Shown: piece after piece, positions 16,328-24,949 of the stretch
How positions within the stretch are numbered: position 1 is the first letter of the stretch
How the letters are laid out: every line of letters starts with the position of its first letter
Origin: Candidatus Heimdallarchaeota archaeon
Lineage (GTDB): Archaea; Asgardarchaeota; Heimdallarchaeia; Heimdallarchaeales; Heimdallarchaeaceae
DNA: 43,247 bases
Assembly (NCBI GenBank): GCA_023705905.1
Contig: BPTK01000006.1
Span: 1 to 43,247 of the forward strand
Reading direction: 5' to 3'
Made by a program: the position numbers and the translations under genes
Notes under the pieces: generated by a model
The model's input: the letters and a program-made list of their open reading frames with translations, nothing else
The model's database searches: none
What the model was told of the DNA's origin: nothing

Positions 16328-18286
16328 TTAATCTGCACGCTTAACTTTAACTTTTGTTGAGTTGAACCTTGGACCACTTCCGATAACTTGAGGAGATCCA
16401 TCTGTTAATACATTCAGAGGTTGTCCTTTTACTCCTGTTAAAGGTCTAGGTGTCCAAAGCACTCCTGGAATGGTGTTATTAGTTACAGTTGCGTTAATTG
16501 TTACTTCACCCAGATCATTGAATAATGTTATCTCATCATTATTTTTTATATCCAATCTCTTTGCATCTACTGGATTTATCCATACTATCTGTGGTATAGG
16601 ACCGTAAACATCTATGAATTGTGAGTGAGTATACTTGGGAATAGAGCTATTGAGTAGCACAAACCAACCTTCTTCAATTTCAGTAGGTAGTTGTTCAGGT
16701 AAGGGACTAAAACCTAGTTCTTCAGCTTCAGAGGAGTAGAATTCTATCTTACTTGAGGGGGTCTGATATTCATTCATAGGTTTAAGTTTAAGTTTCAACA
16801 CTTTGCCACCCTTCAAATCAGCTAGAGTTCCATCTTGAAATGTTGCAGCTAATGTCTTATTGAGCGCTTTCCAAGGATCTTCAAATAGCCATTCTTCCTT
16901 TAAGCCTAATTCCTTTGCAAGACTGTGCATCAAAGATACCTCGTCTTTGCTCTCCCCTGAAGGTTCGATGACTTTTCTAGAGATTCTTGTGTAAAGATGA
17001 TGGTTAGAGAAGTTGATATCCTCCTTCTCTAAATAAGTTGAAGCAGGTAGAATAACATCTGCAAGATAAGCTGTTTCGGTCCAATGAGTATCATGAACTA
17101 CAGTAAAAACTTCTTTTTTAGAAAAGCCGGATCTTACAGATTTTTGATTAGGTAGAGTAGATGCGGGATTACATCCATATACAAATACAAATTTGAACTT
17201 ACCAGAAACAAGCTCTGAACCTACGGAAACATGATGAATTGTTTTGCAGTTTTTGTTTGTTAATCTATTCCCACCCAGATAAGCAAAATCAATATCTATC
17301 CCCCTTGAATCACTGTAATGGAACCCTCTGTTATATCCAAGCAAAGATGGAAGAAGAGAAACAGCTCTAGCTGCTTCAGCTCCATGAAGAGATTTCTGTA
17401 AACCAAGACCGATCATAAAGGTTCCAGGTTTAGAATTAGCATAAATTGAACCTAGCTTAGCAATATCATCCCAGCTTACTCCTGTGACATCTTCTAAACG
17501 TTCTGGAGTCCAAGTTAATACCTCCTCCTTGTACTGTTGAAAACCAACAGAGCTTCGTTCAATGAAGTCAGTATCAACTAGATCGTTCTCAATCAAGTAT
17601 CTAGCTATACCATATGTTAAAGCAACATCACTTCCAGGACGAGGGCTTACCCACATATCAGCTACTTGAGATGTTTCGCTATTTCGTGGGTCAACTGAGA
17701 TGATAGTTGTTCCTCTGTCTTTTCTAGCCTTATGACTCAAAGTCCACATATGGGGGGAACTAACCTTAGCATTATTACCCCAGTAGATAATTATTTCCAT
17801 GTCAAGTAGTTCTTCTGGCTGTACTCCGTAAGCAAGACCATAGTGAAGACCTATCCCTTTATGACCTGAAGCACTGCATAGGGCATAATCTGTTTTTGTT
17901 GCACCAAGAGCATTCCATAACCTGTGAGGATATTGCATTGCAAGAAAACCTTGGTTACCTGCATAGTCCAAAAGCAAAACAGATTCTTCTCCATGTATCT
18001 GAATAGCCTCTTGAAGCTTGCTTGAGATGAAACTGATAGCTTCTTTCCATGAGACGCGTTTAAACTTAACACCATCGTTGTCTCTCGATCTTATATGAGG
18101 ATAAAGTACTCTATCCTTACTGTATACTCTAGCGGGATCACCCCTTCCTCTAGGGCATAGAAAGCCTTGAGTTACAGGATTAGCTGTACTACCTTTCATA
18201 GAGATTATCTTGTTATCTTTCACTTCTACATCTATGAAGCAAGTGTCAGGACAATCTCGATGGCACACAGTCTTAATTATAGTCAA
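16328..18286 (-). CDS. Molybdopterin (bis-MGD) oxidoreductase, large subunit
   Basis: The 652-residue protein has the 4Fe-4S motif of the DMSO-reductase family at its N-terminus: Cys8, Cys12, Cys16 (CHRDCPDTC) and Cys44 (GFLCPRG). The catalytic Mo/W domain follows, with SWKEAI near 79, YALCSASGHKG near 133 as a candidate Mo-ligand region, IIYWGNNAKVSSPH, SVDPRNSETS, and a C-terminal molybdopterin-dinucleotide-binding domain (PSSKIEFYS, WINPVDAKRLDI, TPRPLTGVKG). There is no twin-arginine signal, so it acts in the cytosol. No partner subunits are nearby, and the substrate (formate, aldehyde, polysulfide or another) cannot be assigned. Confidence 0.85.
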   Translation of the reverse strand: MTIIKTVCHRDCPDTCFIDVEVKDNKIISMKGSTANPVTQGFLCPRGRGDPARVYSKDRVLYPHIRSRDNDGVKFKRVSWKEAISFISSKLQEAIQIHGEESVLLLDYAGNQGFLAMQYPHRLWNALGATKTDYALCSASGHKGIGLHYGLAYGVQPEELLDMEIIIYWGNNAKVSSPHMWTLSHKARKDRGTTIISVDPRNSETSQVADMWVSPRPGSDVALTYGIARYLIENDLVDTDFIERSSVGFQQYKEEVLTWTPERLEDVTGVSWDDIAKLGSIYANSKPGTFMIGLGLQKSLHGAEAARAVSLLPSLLGYNRGFHYSDSRGIDIDFAYLGGNRLTNKNCKTIHHVSVGSELVSGKFKFVFVYGCNPASTLPNQKSVRSGFSKKEVFTVVHDTHWTETAYLADVILPASTYLEKEDINFSNHHLYTRISRKVIEPSGESKDEVSLMHSLAKELGLKEEWLFEDPWKALNKTLAATFQDGTLADLKGGKVLKLKLKPMNEYQTPSSKIEFYSSEAEELGFSPLPEQLPTEIEEGWFVLLNSSIPKYTHSQFIDVYGPIPQIVWINPVDAKRLDIKNNDEITLFNDLGEVTINATVTNNTIPGVLWTPRPLTGVKGQPLNVLTDGSPQVIGSGPRFNSTKVKVKRAD

Positions 18287-18592
18287 AGAATCATCTCAAG
18301 TTATCTGTTATAGTATCAAATTTGAAGATGATTTTAAAATCTTCTCAAACTCATATTTCAGAGATTTAGATGTGACTCGTCCAAGTAATTTATTGAAGAA
18401 GGAGAGGAAATAGAGGTTTTGTTCCTTCGAGTGATGCCACATAGTCCTTATGCCCTCTCTTCGCCACCCTCTACTTCCACTAGTTGAATGTGTTCATCCT
18501 AAAAAAACTACTCTGAAAGAAGTTGACATATTTTCTTTTTCTCATTTTGACAATGTTTTTATCATTGCATGAAAAAGTTAATGGGAAGCAAT

Positions 18593-19138
18593 ATGGTAGA
18601 TATAGACTCCTTGTGGCATAAAATCAAAGTTGGCCCTAATCCTCCTGAAGAGGTTTATGCCATTATTGAGAACCCTAAAAATAGTAAGAATAAATACGAA
18701 TTAGGGAAAGATGGCATAATTTACTTAGATCGTGTTTTGCACTCTTCAGTTCATTTTCCAGGAGATTATGGTTTGATTCCTCAAACTTACTTTGAGGATG
18801 GTGACGCACTTGATATCCTTGCTCTCATTTCTGAACCTACTTTCACAGGTTGTGTTGTAGCTGCTCGTCCGATTGGCGTTCTTAGGATGAAAGATGAGAA
18901 AGGGCATGATGATAAGATATTAGCTGTTGCTTCAACCGATCCTTTCTATCATGGTGTTTATGAATTGGATGATGTCTATCCTCACACACTTAGTGAAATT
19001 GCAGAGTTTTTCAAGACCTACAAAGGGTTAGAACATGGTAAAAAGGTGGAAGTACTAGGGTGGGATAAGAAAGCAGAAGCTTTCAAATGCATAACTCACT
19101 CTATGAAACTATACAAAGAATTATTCAATGAGAAGTAA
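18593..19138 (+). CDS. ppa: Inorganic pyrophosphatase, family I
   Basis: It hydrolyses pyrophosphate to phosphate in the cytosol, driving biosynthesis forward. About 181 residues from ATG 18593; the ATG at 18569 would add eight residues not typical of the family. Family I motifs are YELGKDGIIYLDRVL, FPGDYGLIPQTYFEDGDALDILAL with the Asp cluster that binds Mg2+, and FKTYKGLEHGKKVEVLGW with active-site Lys residues. The promoter is not clear; CATATTTTC lies about 60 bases upstream. It forms a same-strand pair with PEP carboxykinase, 111 bases apart. Confidence 0.93.
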   Translation: MVDIDSLWHKIKVGPNPPEEVYAIIENPKNSKNKYELGKDGIIYLDRVLHSSVHFPGDYGLIPQTYFEDGDALDILALISEPTFTGCVVAARPIGVLRMKDEKGHDDKILAVASTDPFYHGVYELDDVYPHTLSEIAEFFKTYKGLEHGKKVEVLGWDKKAEAFKCITHSMKLYKELFNEK

Positions 19139-19249
19139 AGCCGTGCTCATTTTTCCGTTTTTCATTTTCATTGTCATAACGATATATTCATAATTCAATT
19201 TCCTTTGAGAGTAAATCAGAATTTACTATAAATTAGGAGAACGCTTGTT

Positions 19250-21139
19250 ATGACTCTCGAAAAATGGATAAACAATGAGGATTTAGAGAAACTTCGTGCT
19301 CTCGAAAATCCTAAAGCTGAAAAGGTAATTGAAAAATTTCTTACTTTATGCAAACCTGCTAAAGCAAGAGTAATTGATGATTCACCAAAAGATATCGCAT
19401 ATGTTCGTCAACTTGCCATTGATAACGGTGAAGAGATGAAAGTAACGATAAAAGGACATACAATCCATTATGACGGTTTTTATGATCAGGCTAGGGATAA
19501 AAAAAACACTCGTTTACTTGTTCCAGCTGATGAAAAAGATAATTATGGCCAACATATTAACACTGTTGATCGCGATGAAGGATTGAAAGAAGTTCTAGAG
19601 ATTATGGATGGAACAATGGAAGGAAAAACTGTTCTCATAAGGTTTTTCAGTTTAGGTCCAACCAAATCAAAATTTTCACTTCTCGCTCTTCAACTTACAG
19701 ATTCTGCATATGTTGCTCATTCTGAGGACATTTTATACCGAATGGGCTATGAAGAATTTAAGCGTAGAAAAGGTGATGATTTCTTCTACCTTATACACTC
19801 AGCAGGGGAACTTACAGATAAAAATGTTACAAAAAATGTTGACAAAAGAAGAATATACATTGATTTAGTTGAAAATCGTGTTCTTACAGTTAACAACCAA
19901 TATGCTGGAAATAGTCTAGGGTTAAAAAAACTTGCCTTAAGATTAGCAATTAACAAAGCAATAAGTGAAGATTGGCTCACTGAACACATGTTCATTAACG
20001 CTGTTTGGCCCTTGGATAAAAGTAGAAAAACTTACTTCCTCGGAGCTTTTCCAAGTGCTTGTGGTAAGACTAGTACAGCTATGATCCCCGGGTTTACAAT
20101 TGTTGGGGATGACATAGCGTACCTAAGGTTAAATGAAGCAGGAGAAGTTAAAGCCGTTAATATCGAACAAGGCATTTTTGGAATCATTAAGGATGTTAAT
20201 CCAGGTGATGATCCAGAGATTTACAAAAATCTATGTACACCAAGAGAAGCCATCTTTTCAAATGTACTAATCAATGAAGGCACTCCTTATTGGTTAGGAA
20301 TGGGTAAACAAGTTACCGTCCCAGACAAAGGAATCAACTGGACTTCCTCCAAGCTTGGAGATTGGGAAGCAGGAAAATGTTTCGATGATGATGGTAATGA
20401 ATTCAAATTCTCTCATCCAAATGCTAGGTATACCATTAGAATTGAGGGGCTTGAGAATGCTGATGAAGCTATTCATGACCCTAATGGTGTCAAAGTTTCT
20501 GGAATCATCTATGGAGGCAGAGATTCTAACACATCTGTCCCCGTTTATGAATCATTTTCATGGGAACATGGAGTATATATTGGAGCATCTATTGAATCTG
20601 AAACTACTGCAGCAACACTAGGTAAGGCTGGTGTTAGAAAACATCAACCAATGGCAAATCTTGATTTCATTGTTGTGCCCTTGGGTAAATACCTACAAGC
20701 TCACTTAGATTTTGGTAAAAGAATTGATGATGCAAAACGTCCTCGTATATTCTCAACCAACTATTTTCTTAAAGACGAAAACGGTCATTATTTCGATGAA
20801 ATCTTAGACAAGAAGATTTGGTTACTTTGGGCTGAAGGTAGAGTTCATGGTGAGTATGAAGCCATTGAAACTCCAATCGGTCACATTCCAAAGTATGAAG
20901 ACTTAGTTCAACTCTTCAAAGAAGCATTTGACGTAGACTATGGTAAGGAAAGATATGAAACAGAGTTTTCAATTAGAATTCAAATGTTCCTTGAGAAGAT
21001 TGAAAGAATAGAATCAATCTTTCGAGGAGAAAAGGATGTTCCTGAAAAGTTCTTTGTTGAACTAGAGGAACAAAAGAAACGACTTCTAGTTGCTAAAGAA
21101 AAGTTTGGCTCTGATATTTTATCACCCCTTCTTTTTTAA
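19250..21139 (+). CDS. pckG: Phosphoenolpyruvate carboxykinase (GTP)
   Basis: It interconverts oxaloacetate plus GTP with phosphoenolpyruvate, CO2 and GDP, linking the TCA pool and gluconeogenesis. The 629-residue length matches the GTP-dependent family. Seen in the sequence: the P-loop GAFPSACGKTSTAM (about 264-278), kinase-2-like VGDDIAYL (about 284-291), NIEQGIFGI (about 303-311), and the substrate-binding GGRDSNTSVPVYESFSWEHGV region near 423-443. AGGAGA eight bases before ATG 19250 fixes the start, and a TATAAAT box lies just above it. It is followed by a short membrane protein gene. Confidence 0.93.
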   Translation: MTLEKWINNEDLEKLRALENPKAEKVIEKFLTLCKPAKARVIDDSPKDIAYVRQLAIDNGEEMKVTIKGHTIHYDGFYDQARDKKNTRLLVPADEKDNYGQHINTVDRDEGLKEVLEIMDGTMEGKTVLIRFFSLGPTKSKFSLLALQLTDSAYVAHSEDILYRMGYEEFKRRKGDDFFYLIHSAGELTDKNVTKNVDKRRIYIDLVENRVLTVNNQYAGNSLGLKKLALRLAINKAISEDWLTEHMFINAVWPLDKSRKTYFLGAFPSACGKTSTAMIPGFTIVGDDIAYLRLNEAGEVKAVNIEQGIFGIIKDVNPGDDPEIYKNLCTPREAIFSNVLINEGTPYWLGMGKQVTVPDKGINWTSSKLGDWEAGKCFDDDGNEFKFSHPNARYTIRIEGLENADEAIHDPNGVKVSGIIYGGRDSNTSVPVYESFSWEHGVYIGASIESETTAATLGKAGVRKHQPMANLDFIVVPLGKYLQAHLDFGKRIDDAKRPRIFSTNYFLKDENGHYFDEILDKKIWLLWAEGRVHGEYEAIETPIGHIPKYEDLVQLFKEAFDVDYGKERYETEFSIRIQMFLEKIERIESIFRGEKDVPEKFFVELEEQKKRLLVAKEKFGSDILSPLLF

Positions 21140-21237
21140 TACTAATAAGTAAATCAGGGGAGATATTTTTCTTCCCCCTATTTTTTGATTTTTTGTGGTG
21201 CATATATACGCTAAGACATACTCAATATTAGATTAAG

Positions 21238-21474
21238 TTGACATTAGAATATCAAGTAGATAAAAACAAACAAAGCAAAAAAATGAAGAAATTTGCTCTT
21301 GTAAACTGTATTATAGGAATACCAACGATTTTATTTTTAATATGGCTTATGGCTAAGGGATTCCTAGCAGATCATATTGTTACATCTTCTTTAGCTCTTA
21401 GTGTTCTTGCAATTGGTATTGGTTATTCCGTTTTCAAGTTAATTAGGGGAAGGAAAAATAGGAAATTAAATTAA
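21238..21474 (+). CDS. Small two-segment membrane protein
   Basis: 78 residues from TTG 21238, or 63 from ATG 21283. Two membrane segments are visible: FALVNCIIGIPTILFLIWLM and SLALSVLAIGIGYSVFKLI, followed by a basic tail (RGRKNRK). No family recognised. The start is uncertain, since no ribosome-binding site is seen at either codon. Confidence 0.5.
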   Translation: MTLEYQVDKNKQSKKMKKFALVNCIIGIPTILFLIWLMAKGFLADHIVTSSLALSVLAIGIGYSVFKLIRGRKNRKLN

Positions 21475-22240
21475 GCAAATTGATACTCTAAACTTATTTC
21501 TAGATTGCATAAAACATCTTTAAAACCTGTATTTTGAGCTGAAAATACATTATTGTCGAGAATAAGAACTTAGAACCATTAAAAACACAATTTATGGCTA
21601 TCAAAGTTCATAATTTCGGTATTTTTTCTCTTGTACTATTTATGTCGGGAGTTGTACAAAGAAATAGACTTTCAAATAAATGATTACTCAATAAACATTT
21701 TATAATAATTTTGAACTAGATTGTTGAATAAAGATATGTTAGAATAGGCGTGTTAATCGTAAAGAACTAAAGCGTCGAATATAGTTTATAACAAAAAAAG
21801 AACAAGAAGAACTCAGTTTAATCTAAGAAGGAAAATATAGTATATATCTAACAGAAGTACTAAAACAGACGAATACAAGAGTTTCAAAAATTGGAAAATA
21901 TTTCAGGAAAATTATATTGAACTTTCTTTAGTAACATTACCAATAATTGGTTTTCCAAAAAATAGAACAAAATTGAAATCTCAACTATGAAAGTTTGAGA
22001 AAATGATAAACCTACATAAGGTATATCTTATGACTGTGATCATAGTTTGGTTTCCAATTGCAAAAAGAGAAAGAAGGCAAAATAAACCTGCAAAAGTAAA
22101 TGGGAAGAACAGATGTTGTGTAAACTTGGAAACTAATTAGGTGACCTTAAAAGCAACTTGCGCAGAAAATGTGGATTTGTCATAATACAGTAATAATACG
22201 TTACGTATACTAGTTGACTACATGGATATTCTGTTGAAAA
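21475..22240. other. Gene-poor stretch, possibly decayed sequence
   Basis: About 770 bases without a convincing gene. A broken reading frame runs from about 21840 to 22140 on the plus strand with several stops (segments reading NYIELSLVTLPIIGFPKNR and NLHKVYLMTVIIVWFPIAKR), which could be a dead gene. I cannot identify its parent. No RNA gene or repeat was seen. Confidence 0.35.
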
Positions 22241-22242
22241 TG

Positions 22243-22250
22243 TTTATAAT
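22243..22250 (+). promoter_or_regulatory. TATA box of the coiled-coil gene
   Basis: TTTATAAT lies about 26 bases before the GTG start at 22274, so the transcript is probably leaderless. Confidence 0.55.
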
Positions 22251-22273
22251 GACAACAAAATCCTTGTAGAAAC

Positions 22274-22804
22274 GTGATTGAAGAAGTAAGAGATTTACTC
22301 AAGCGTATTGATCAAATAATTGATTCAGAATCAAGAAGGATGACTGATCAGATAGATGAACTAAAAGAAGAATTAAAGGAATTAAAGGAATCTGGAGAGA
22401 ATATCAGCTCAATTCGAGATGAAGTTAAGAACCTTACTTCACAATTAGATGAAATAACATATGAACGAGATAGTCTTCAGAAAACAGTTGAAAAGCTTTC
22501 ACCTTTAGAGAGTAAGACTGAAGCATTGAACAAACAAGTAGAAGATTTAACACAACAACAAGAAGGCTACATTTTTACAATTAAAGTTATATCAAATTGG
22601 ATACCTAGCCAAAAAGAGAATATTGATGTTCTTGTAACTTTGTCATCATCACCAAACCACACTTGCACATTGAAAGAATTACACAGCAAAACAACAATTC
22701 CTGAAGTGACATTAAAAAACCGTATTCTTCCTATCCTAGAAGATAACTCGCTGATAAGTGTAGATGGCAAAAATATAAAGCTTACAATAAAAGAGAGTGA
22801 GTAA
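22274..22804 (+). CDS. Coiled-coil protein with C-terminal winged helix
   Basis: The 176-residue protein starts at GTG 22274, placed by the TATA box. Residues 1-100 are a long coiled coil rich in E, K and L (ELKEELKELKESGENISSI, SLQKTVEKLSPLESKTEALN). Residues 105-176 resemble a winged helix (ENIDVLVTLSSSPNHTCTLK, ELHSKTTIPEVTLKNRILPI). It is probably a dimeric DNA-binding or chromatin-associated protein. It lies 67 bases before the pilin-like gene on the same strand, so the two may be linked. Confidence 0.65.
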   Translation: MIEEVRDLLKRIDQIIDSESRRMTDQIDELKEELKELKESGENISSIRDEVKNLTSQLDEITYERDSLQKTVEKLSPLESKTEALNKQVEDLTQQQEGYIFTIKVISNWIPSQKENIDVLVTLSSSPNHTCTLKELHSKTTIPEVTLKNRILPILEDNSLISVDGKNIKLTIKESE

Positions 22805-22871
22805 TATTAGAGAACGTTTGCGTAAGAAGTTCCGCAAAGTTAAATAAGACAAATTGTTAAACATAATATAC

Positions 22872-23684
22872 ATGAAAAAGATACTCAAATCTCGTCGAGG
22901 AGTTTCAAGTATTATATCAACTTTAGTTATCTTCACAGTAATGGTTTCTGCTTTAGGTTTGGCTTTTTCGCAAATAATACCATCATTAGAAAGATTTCAG
23001 ACACAAAGTGATCTAACAGCTGCAACAAACACATTCTTGGCTTTCGATTCAGAAATTAAAACACTCATCAACACACCAGACAACTCGTCAAGTGTGTTAA
23101 GATATAATCTTGATAGTGGGATACTAGATTTGAAACAAAACAGAGAAATATCCTTAATGATAAATTCAGGAGGAGTTACTTTATTGAACAAATCCTATTT
23201 TACGGGAGAGGTTGAGTATAAAATAGAAGGAAATTTTGAAGGGTTAGGGGGAGCAATATATGACTTTGGTAGTCCATTATTACTCGTTTATTCGCTTAAC
23301 AGAACAGCACAAATGATGAATATAGTTCACCAAACATTTGATGGATACAAAACTATTCAATTATACTACAGTATTTTTGTGAGTATTGAAGTAACTAGTG
23401 AAACAGATGTAGAAGTTAACTTCATGGTAGTTCACCTAAATACTTCAAAGACTTTGGATGGGCAAGGAGAGTATTTTCCAATAGTAAATACACAAGATAA
23501 AATCCAAATTGTGAAATTAAGTCAAGTAATAGAAAGTATTGATCTTGGTGAGCAAAACAATGAACTATCTGTAGAAGCTCTAACAACAGGTTTTTCACAA
23601 AATATTGACTATACGTTGGCTCCACCTGTGTTTTCATTAACTGTTAATATCATACACATAAACATCGATTTTCGTACAGTATGA
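22872..23684 (+). CDS. Type IV pilin-like secreted protein
   Basis: About 270 residues from ATG 22872 (TTG 22854 is in frame). The N-terminus KSRRGVSSIISTLVIF is the archaeal pilin/archaellin-like pattern: a short basic leader, a cleavage-type RRG-VS junction, then a hydrophobic helix (IISTLVIFTVMVSALGLAF) that packs the filament core. The rest is a beta-rich ectodomain (NSGGVTLLNKSYFTGEVEYK, GGAIYDFGSPLLLVYS). It is probably processed by a prepilin peptidase and exposed outside the cell as a pseudopilin or pilin; no pilus assembly genes are in the window. Confidence 0.7.
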   Translation: MKKILKSRRGVSSIISTLVIFTVMVSALGLAFSQIIPSLERFQTQSDLTAATNTFLAFDSEIKTLINTPDNSSSVLRYNLDSGILDLKQNREISLMINSGGVTLLNKSYFTGEVEYKIEGNFEGLGGAIYDFGSPLLLVYSLNRTAQMMNIVHQTFDGYKTIQLYYSIFVSIEVTSETDVEVNFMVVHLNTSKTLDGQGEYFPIVNTQDKIQIVKLSQVIESIDLGEQNNELSVEALTTGFSQNIDYTLAPPVFSLTVNIIHINIDFRTV

Positions 23685-24020
23685 AATGAAACAATCATCA
23701 ATAACACTAACAAAAAAGGATATAATGTACAACAATTATGTCTATCTAGCGAAGTTTTCTCGTGTGGGATTGGACTTATTGGTGTAGACCCTTGAATGAT
23801 AATCTCATCTCGAAACTTCGCTATCCATATTTTTTAGTAGCTGAATTGTTCTTTTTACTGGTTGTTTTAATGGGTTACAACCGTTTAATGAGATAATACT
23901 ATAGGTATTATTACATTCATTACTACATCTTTATGCTACGTTCAACCTTGTTGGTATCTTTAATCTTTTTTAGAAAATACTTGTTTTGTTGATATTTCTA
24001 CCAGTAAAACTTCTCTTCTG
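23685..24020. other. Intergenic stretch with an 11-base inverted repeat
   Basis: TAGCGAAGTTT at 23747-23757 is perfectly complementary to AAACTTCGCTA at 23813-23823, enclosing 55 bases. A smaller hairpin GGTTGT/ACAACC lies near 23862-23885. No open reading frame of note. A tRNA was considered and rejected. It may be a structured RNA, a terminator of the pilin gene or a recombination scar. Confidence 0.5.
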
Positions 24021-24092
24021 ACAGTTTCTTTCTTGTTGTCTTTTAGTATGTTATTACACTTCTAAGTACAACTTAATGAGTGATGAACAACC
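24021..24092 (+). promoter_or_regulatory. Conserved leader of peptide gene 3
   Basis: It shares ACAGTTTCTTTCTTGTTG and CTTTTAGTAT with the leaders of peptides 1 and 2, then diverges before the common ending GAGTGATG about nine bases before the ATG. Confidence 0.6.
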
Positions 24093-24158
24093 ATGAACCA
24101 AAAATATGATCCTGAAGATGGAGATGAATCGATACTTCCGCCCTTGTGGCACCCTTAA
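24093..24158 (+). CDS. Small acidic peptide 3 (YDP...PPLWHP family)
   Basis: A 21-residue peptide: MNQK, YDPEDGDESI, LPPLWHP. The acidic block is identical to that of peptide 1. An ATG at 24083 in another frame runs to a stop within nine codons and is ignored. TPR gene 3 follows after about 165 bases, the longest gap of the set. Confidence 0.85.
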   Translation: MNQKYDPEDGDESILPPLWHP

Positions 24159-24291
24159 TTTTTCTTTTTGTTTTCATATCCGAGAAATAGTTAGTTACAA
24201 CAGCAATGTAAAATCCCTTCGCTATTTTTTAAAAATTATTCCTTTCTAGTCGATATAAAACAGAATTTTATCCTGTTGAGTATTATCCCCA

Positions 24292-24312
24292 TTTATATAC
24301 CAATTTGCGGAT
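24292..24312 (+). promoter_or_regulatory. Promoter of TPR gene 3
   Basis: TTTATATA, then CCAATTTGCGGAT ending at 24312, the same layout as TPR genes 1, 2 and 5. The predicted transcript start is at about 24320. Confidence 0.65.
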
Positions 24313-24324
24313 TAGATATTGAAA

Positions 24325-24930
24325 ATGGACATAAGAGCAGTAATCGATAGTATTGAAGAGAAATTAAAAGCAGTCTCATCAAATAAACAAATGAAAGAAA
24401 TTGTTACAGATTTACGTATTGTAATATCCAATAATCGTTCATCATCAGAACTAATGGAAACAACTAAAAAGGCAATAAGTACTGCTCTAGAATTAGGTTA
24501 TAACAAAGATTTAACCAATCTTTACGGACTTTTAATTCTACAATTAGAACATTGTGAGGAGAATTTGGTTGAAGTTTCTTTATTAATAGAGAAAATGCAA
24601 CAATTAGCAAAAAGCACCGGATGTCAAGAAAGTATTGCCTTAACGTATGCCTATTTATGGTATCATGAAAAAATCAAGGGTAATAGTAAACAAAGCAAAG
24701 ATGCAATTTTGAAAGCAAAAAGAATATTTGAGAATCTACAGAAGTACGATAGCTATAATTACTATTTTGTCCTTTATTCTTATGCCGTAGAGATTTGGTT
24801 ACACAGTCATGATTCACAGAGTACTAAACTTCTTGAAGAATGCGCTAATTTTTTCTATCGAGAAGGATATTATAGAAGCTTAGCTCAAACTTTTAGCCTT
24901 CTAAGTATTATGTATACTAGAACAGCATGA
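24325..24930 (+). CDS. TPR-like protein 3, N-terminal part (gene broken by a frameshift)
   Basis: Residues match the first 200 or so of TPR proteins 1 and 2: NLYGLLILQLEHC, YAYLWYHEKIKGNSKQSKDA, LEECANFFYREGYYRSLAQTF. The frame ends in TGA at 24928 right after MYTRTA. In the other frame the following bases read QHEGKRALNMSNIILANR, which continues the family alignment, so a single base was lost or two gained near 24918-24924. The start is ATG 24325; TTG 24319 is also in frame. Either the gene is inactive in this strain or the assembly has an error here. Confidence 0.75.
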   Translation: MDIRAVIDSIEEKLKAVSSNKQMKEIVTDLRIVISNNRSSSELMETTKKAISTALELGYNKDLTNLYGLLILQLEHCEENLVEVSLLIEKMQQLAKSTGCQESIALTYAYLWYHEKIKGNSKQSKDAILKAKRIFENLQKYDSYNYYFVLYSYAVEIWLHSHDSQSTKLLEECANFFYREGYYRSLAQTFSLLSIMYTRTA

Positions 24931-24949
24931 GGGCAAGAGAGCTTTAAAC

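Noticed and set aside
18434-18487. A 17-residue Pro/Ser-rich frame after GAGTG
   Set aside because: It lacks the YDP and PPLW signature and the GAGTG is too close to the ATG to serve as a ribosome-binding site.
23751-23823. A 73-base stretch with a 7-base acceptor-like stem, suggesting a tRNA
   Set aside because: There is no T-loop TTCRA motif, no pairing D or anticodon stems, and no G10/A14-type D-arm bases.
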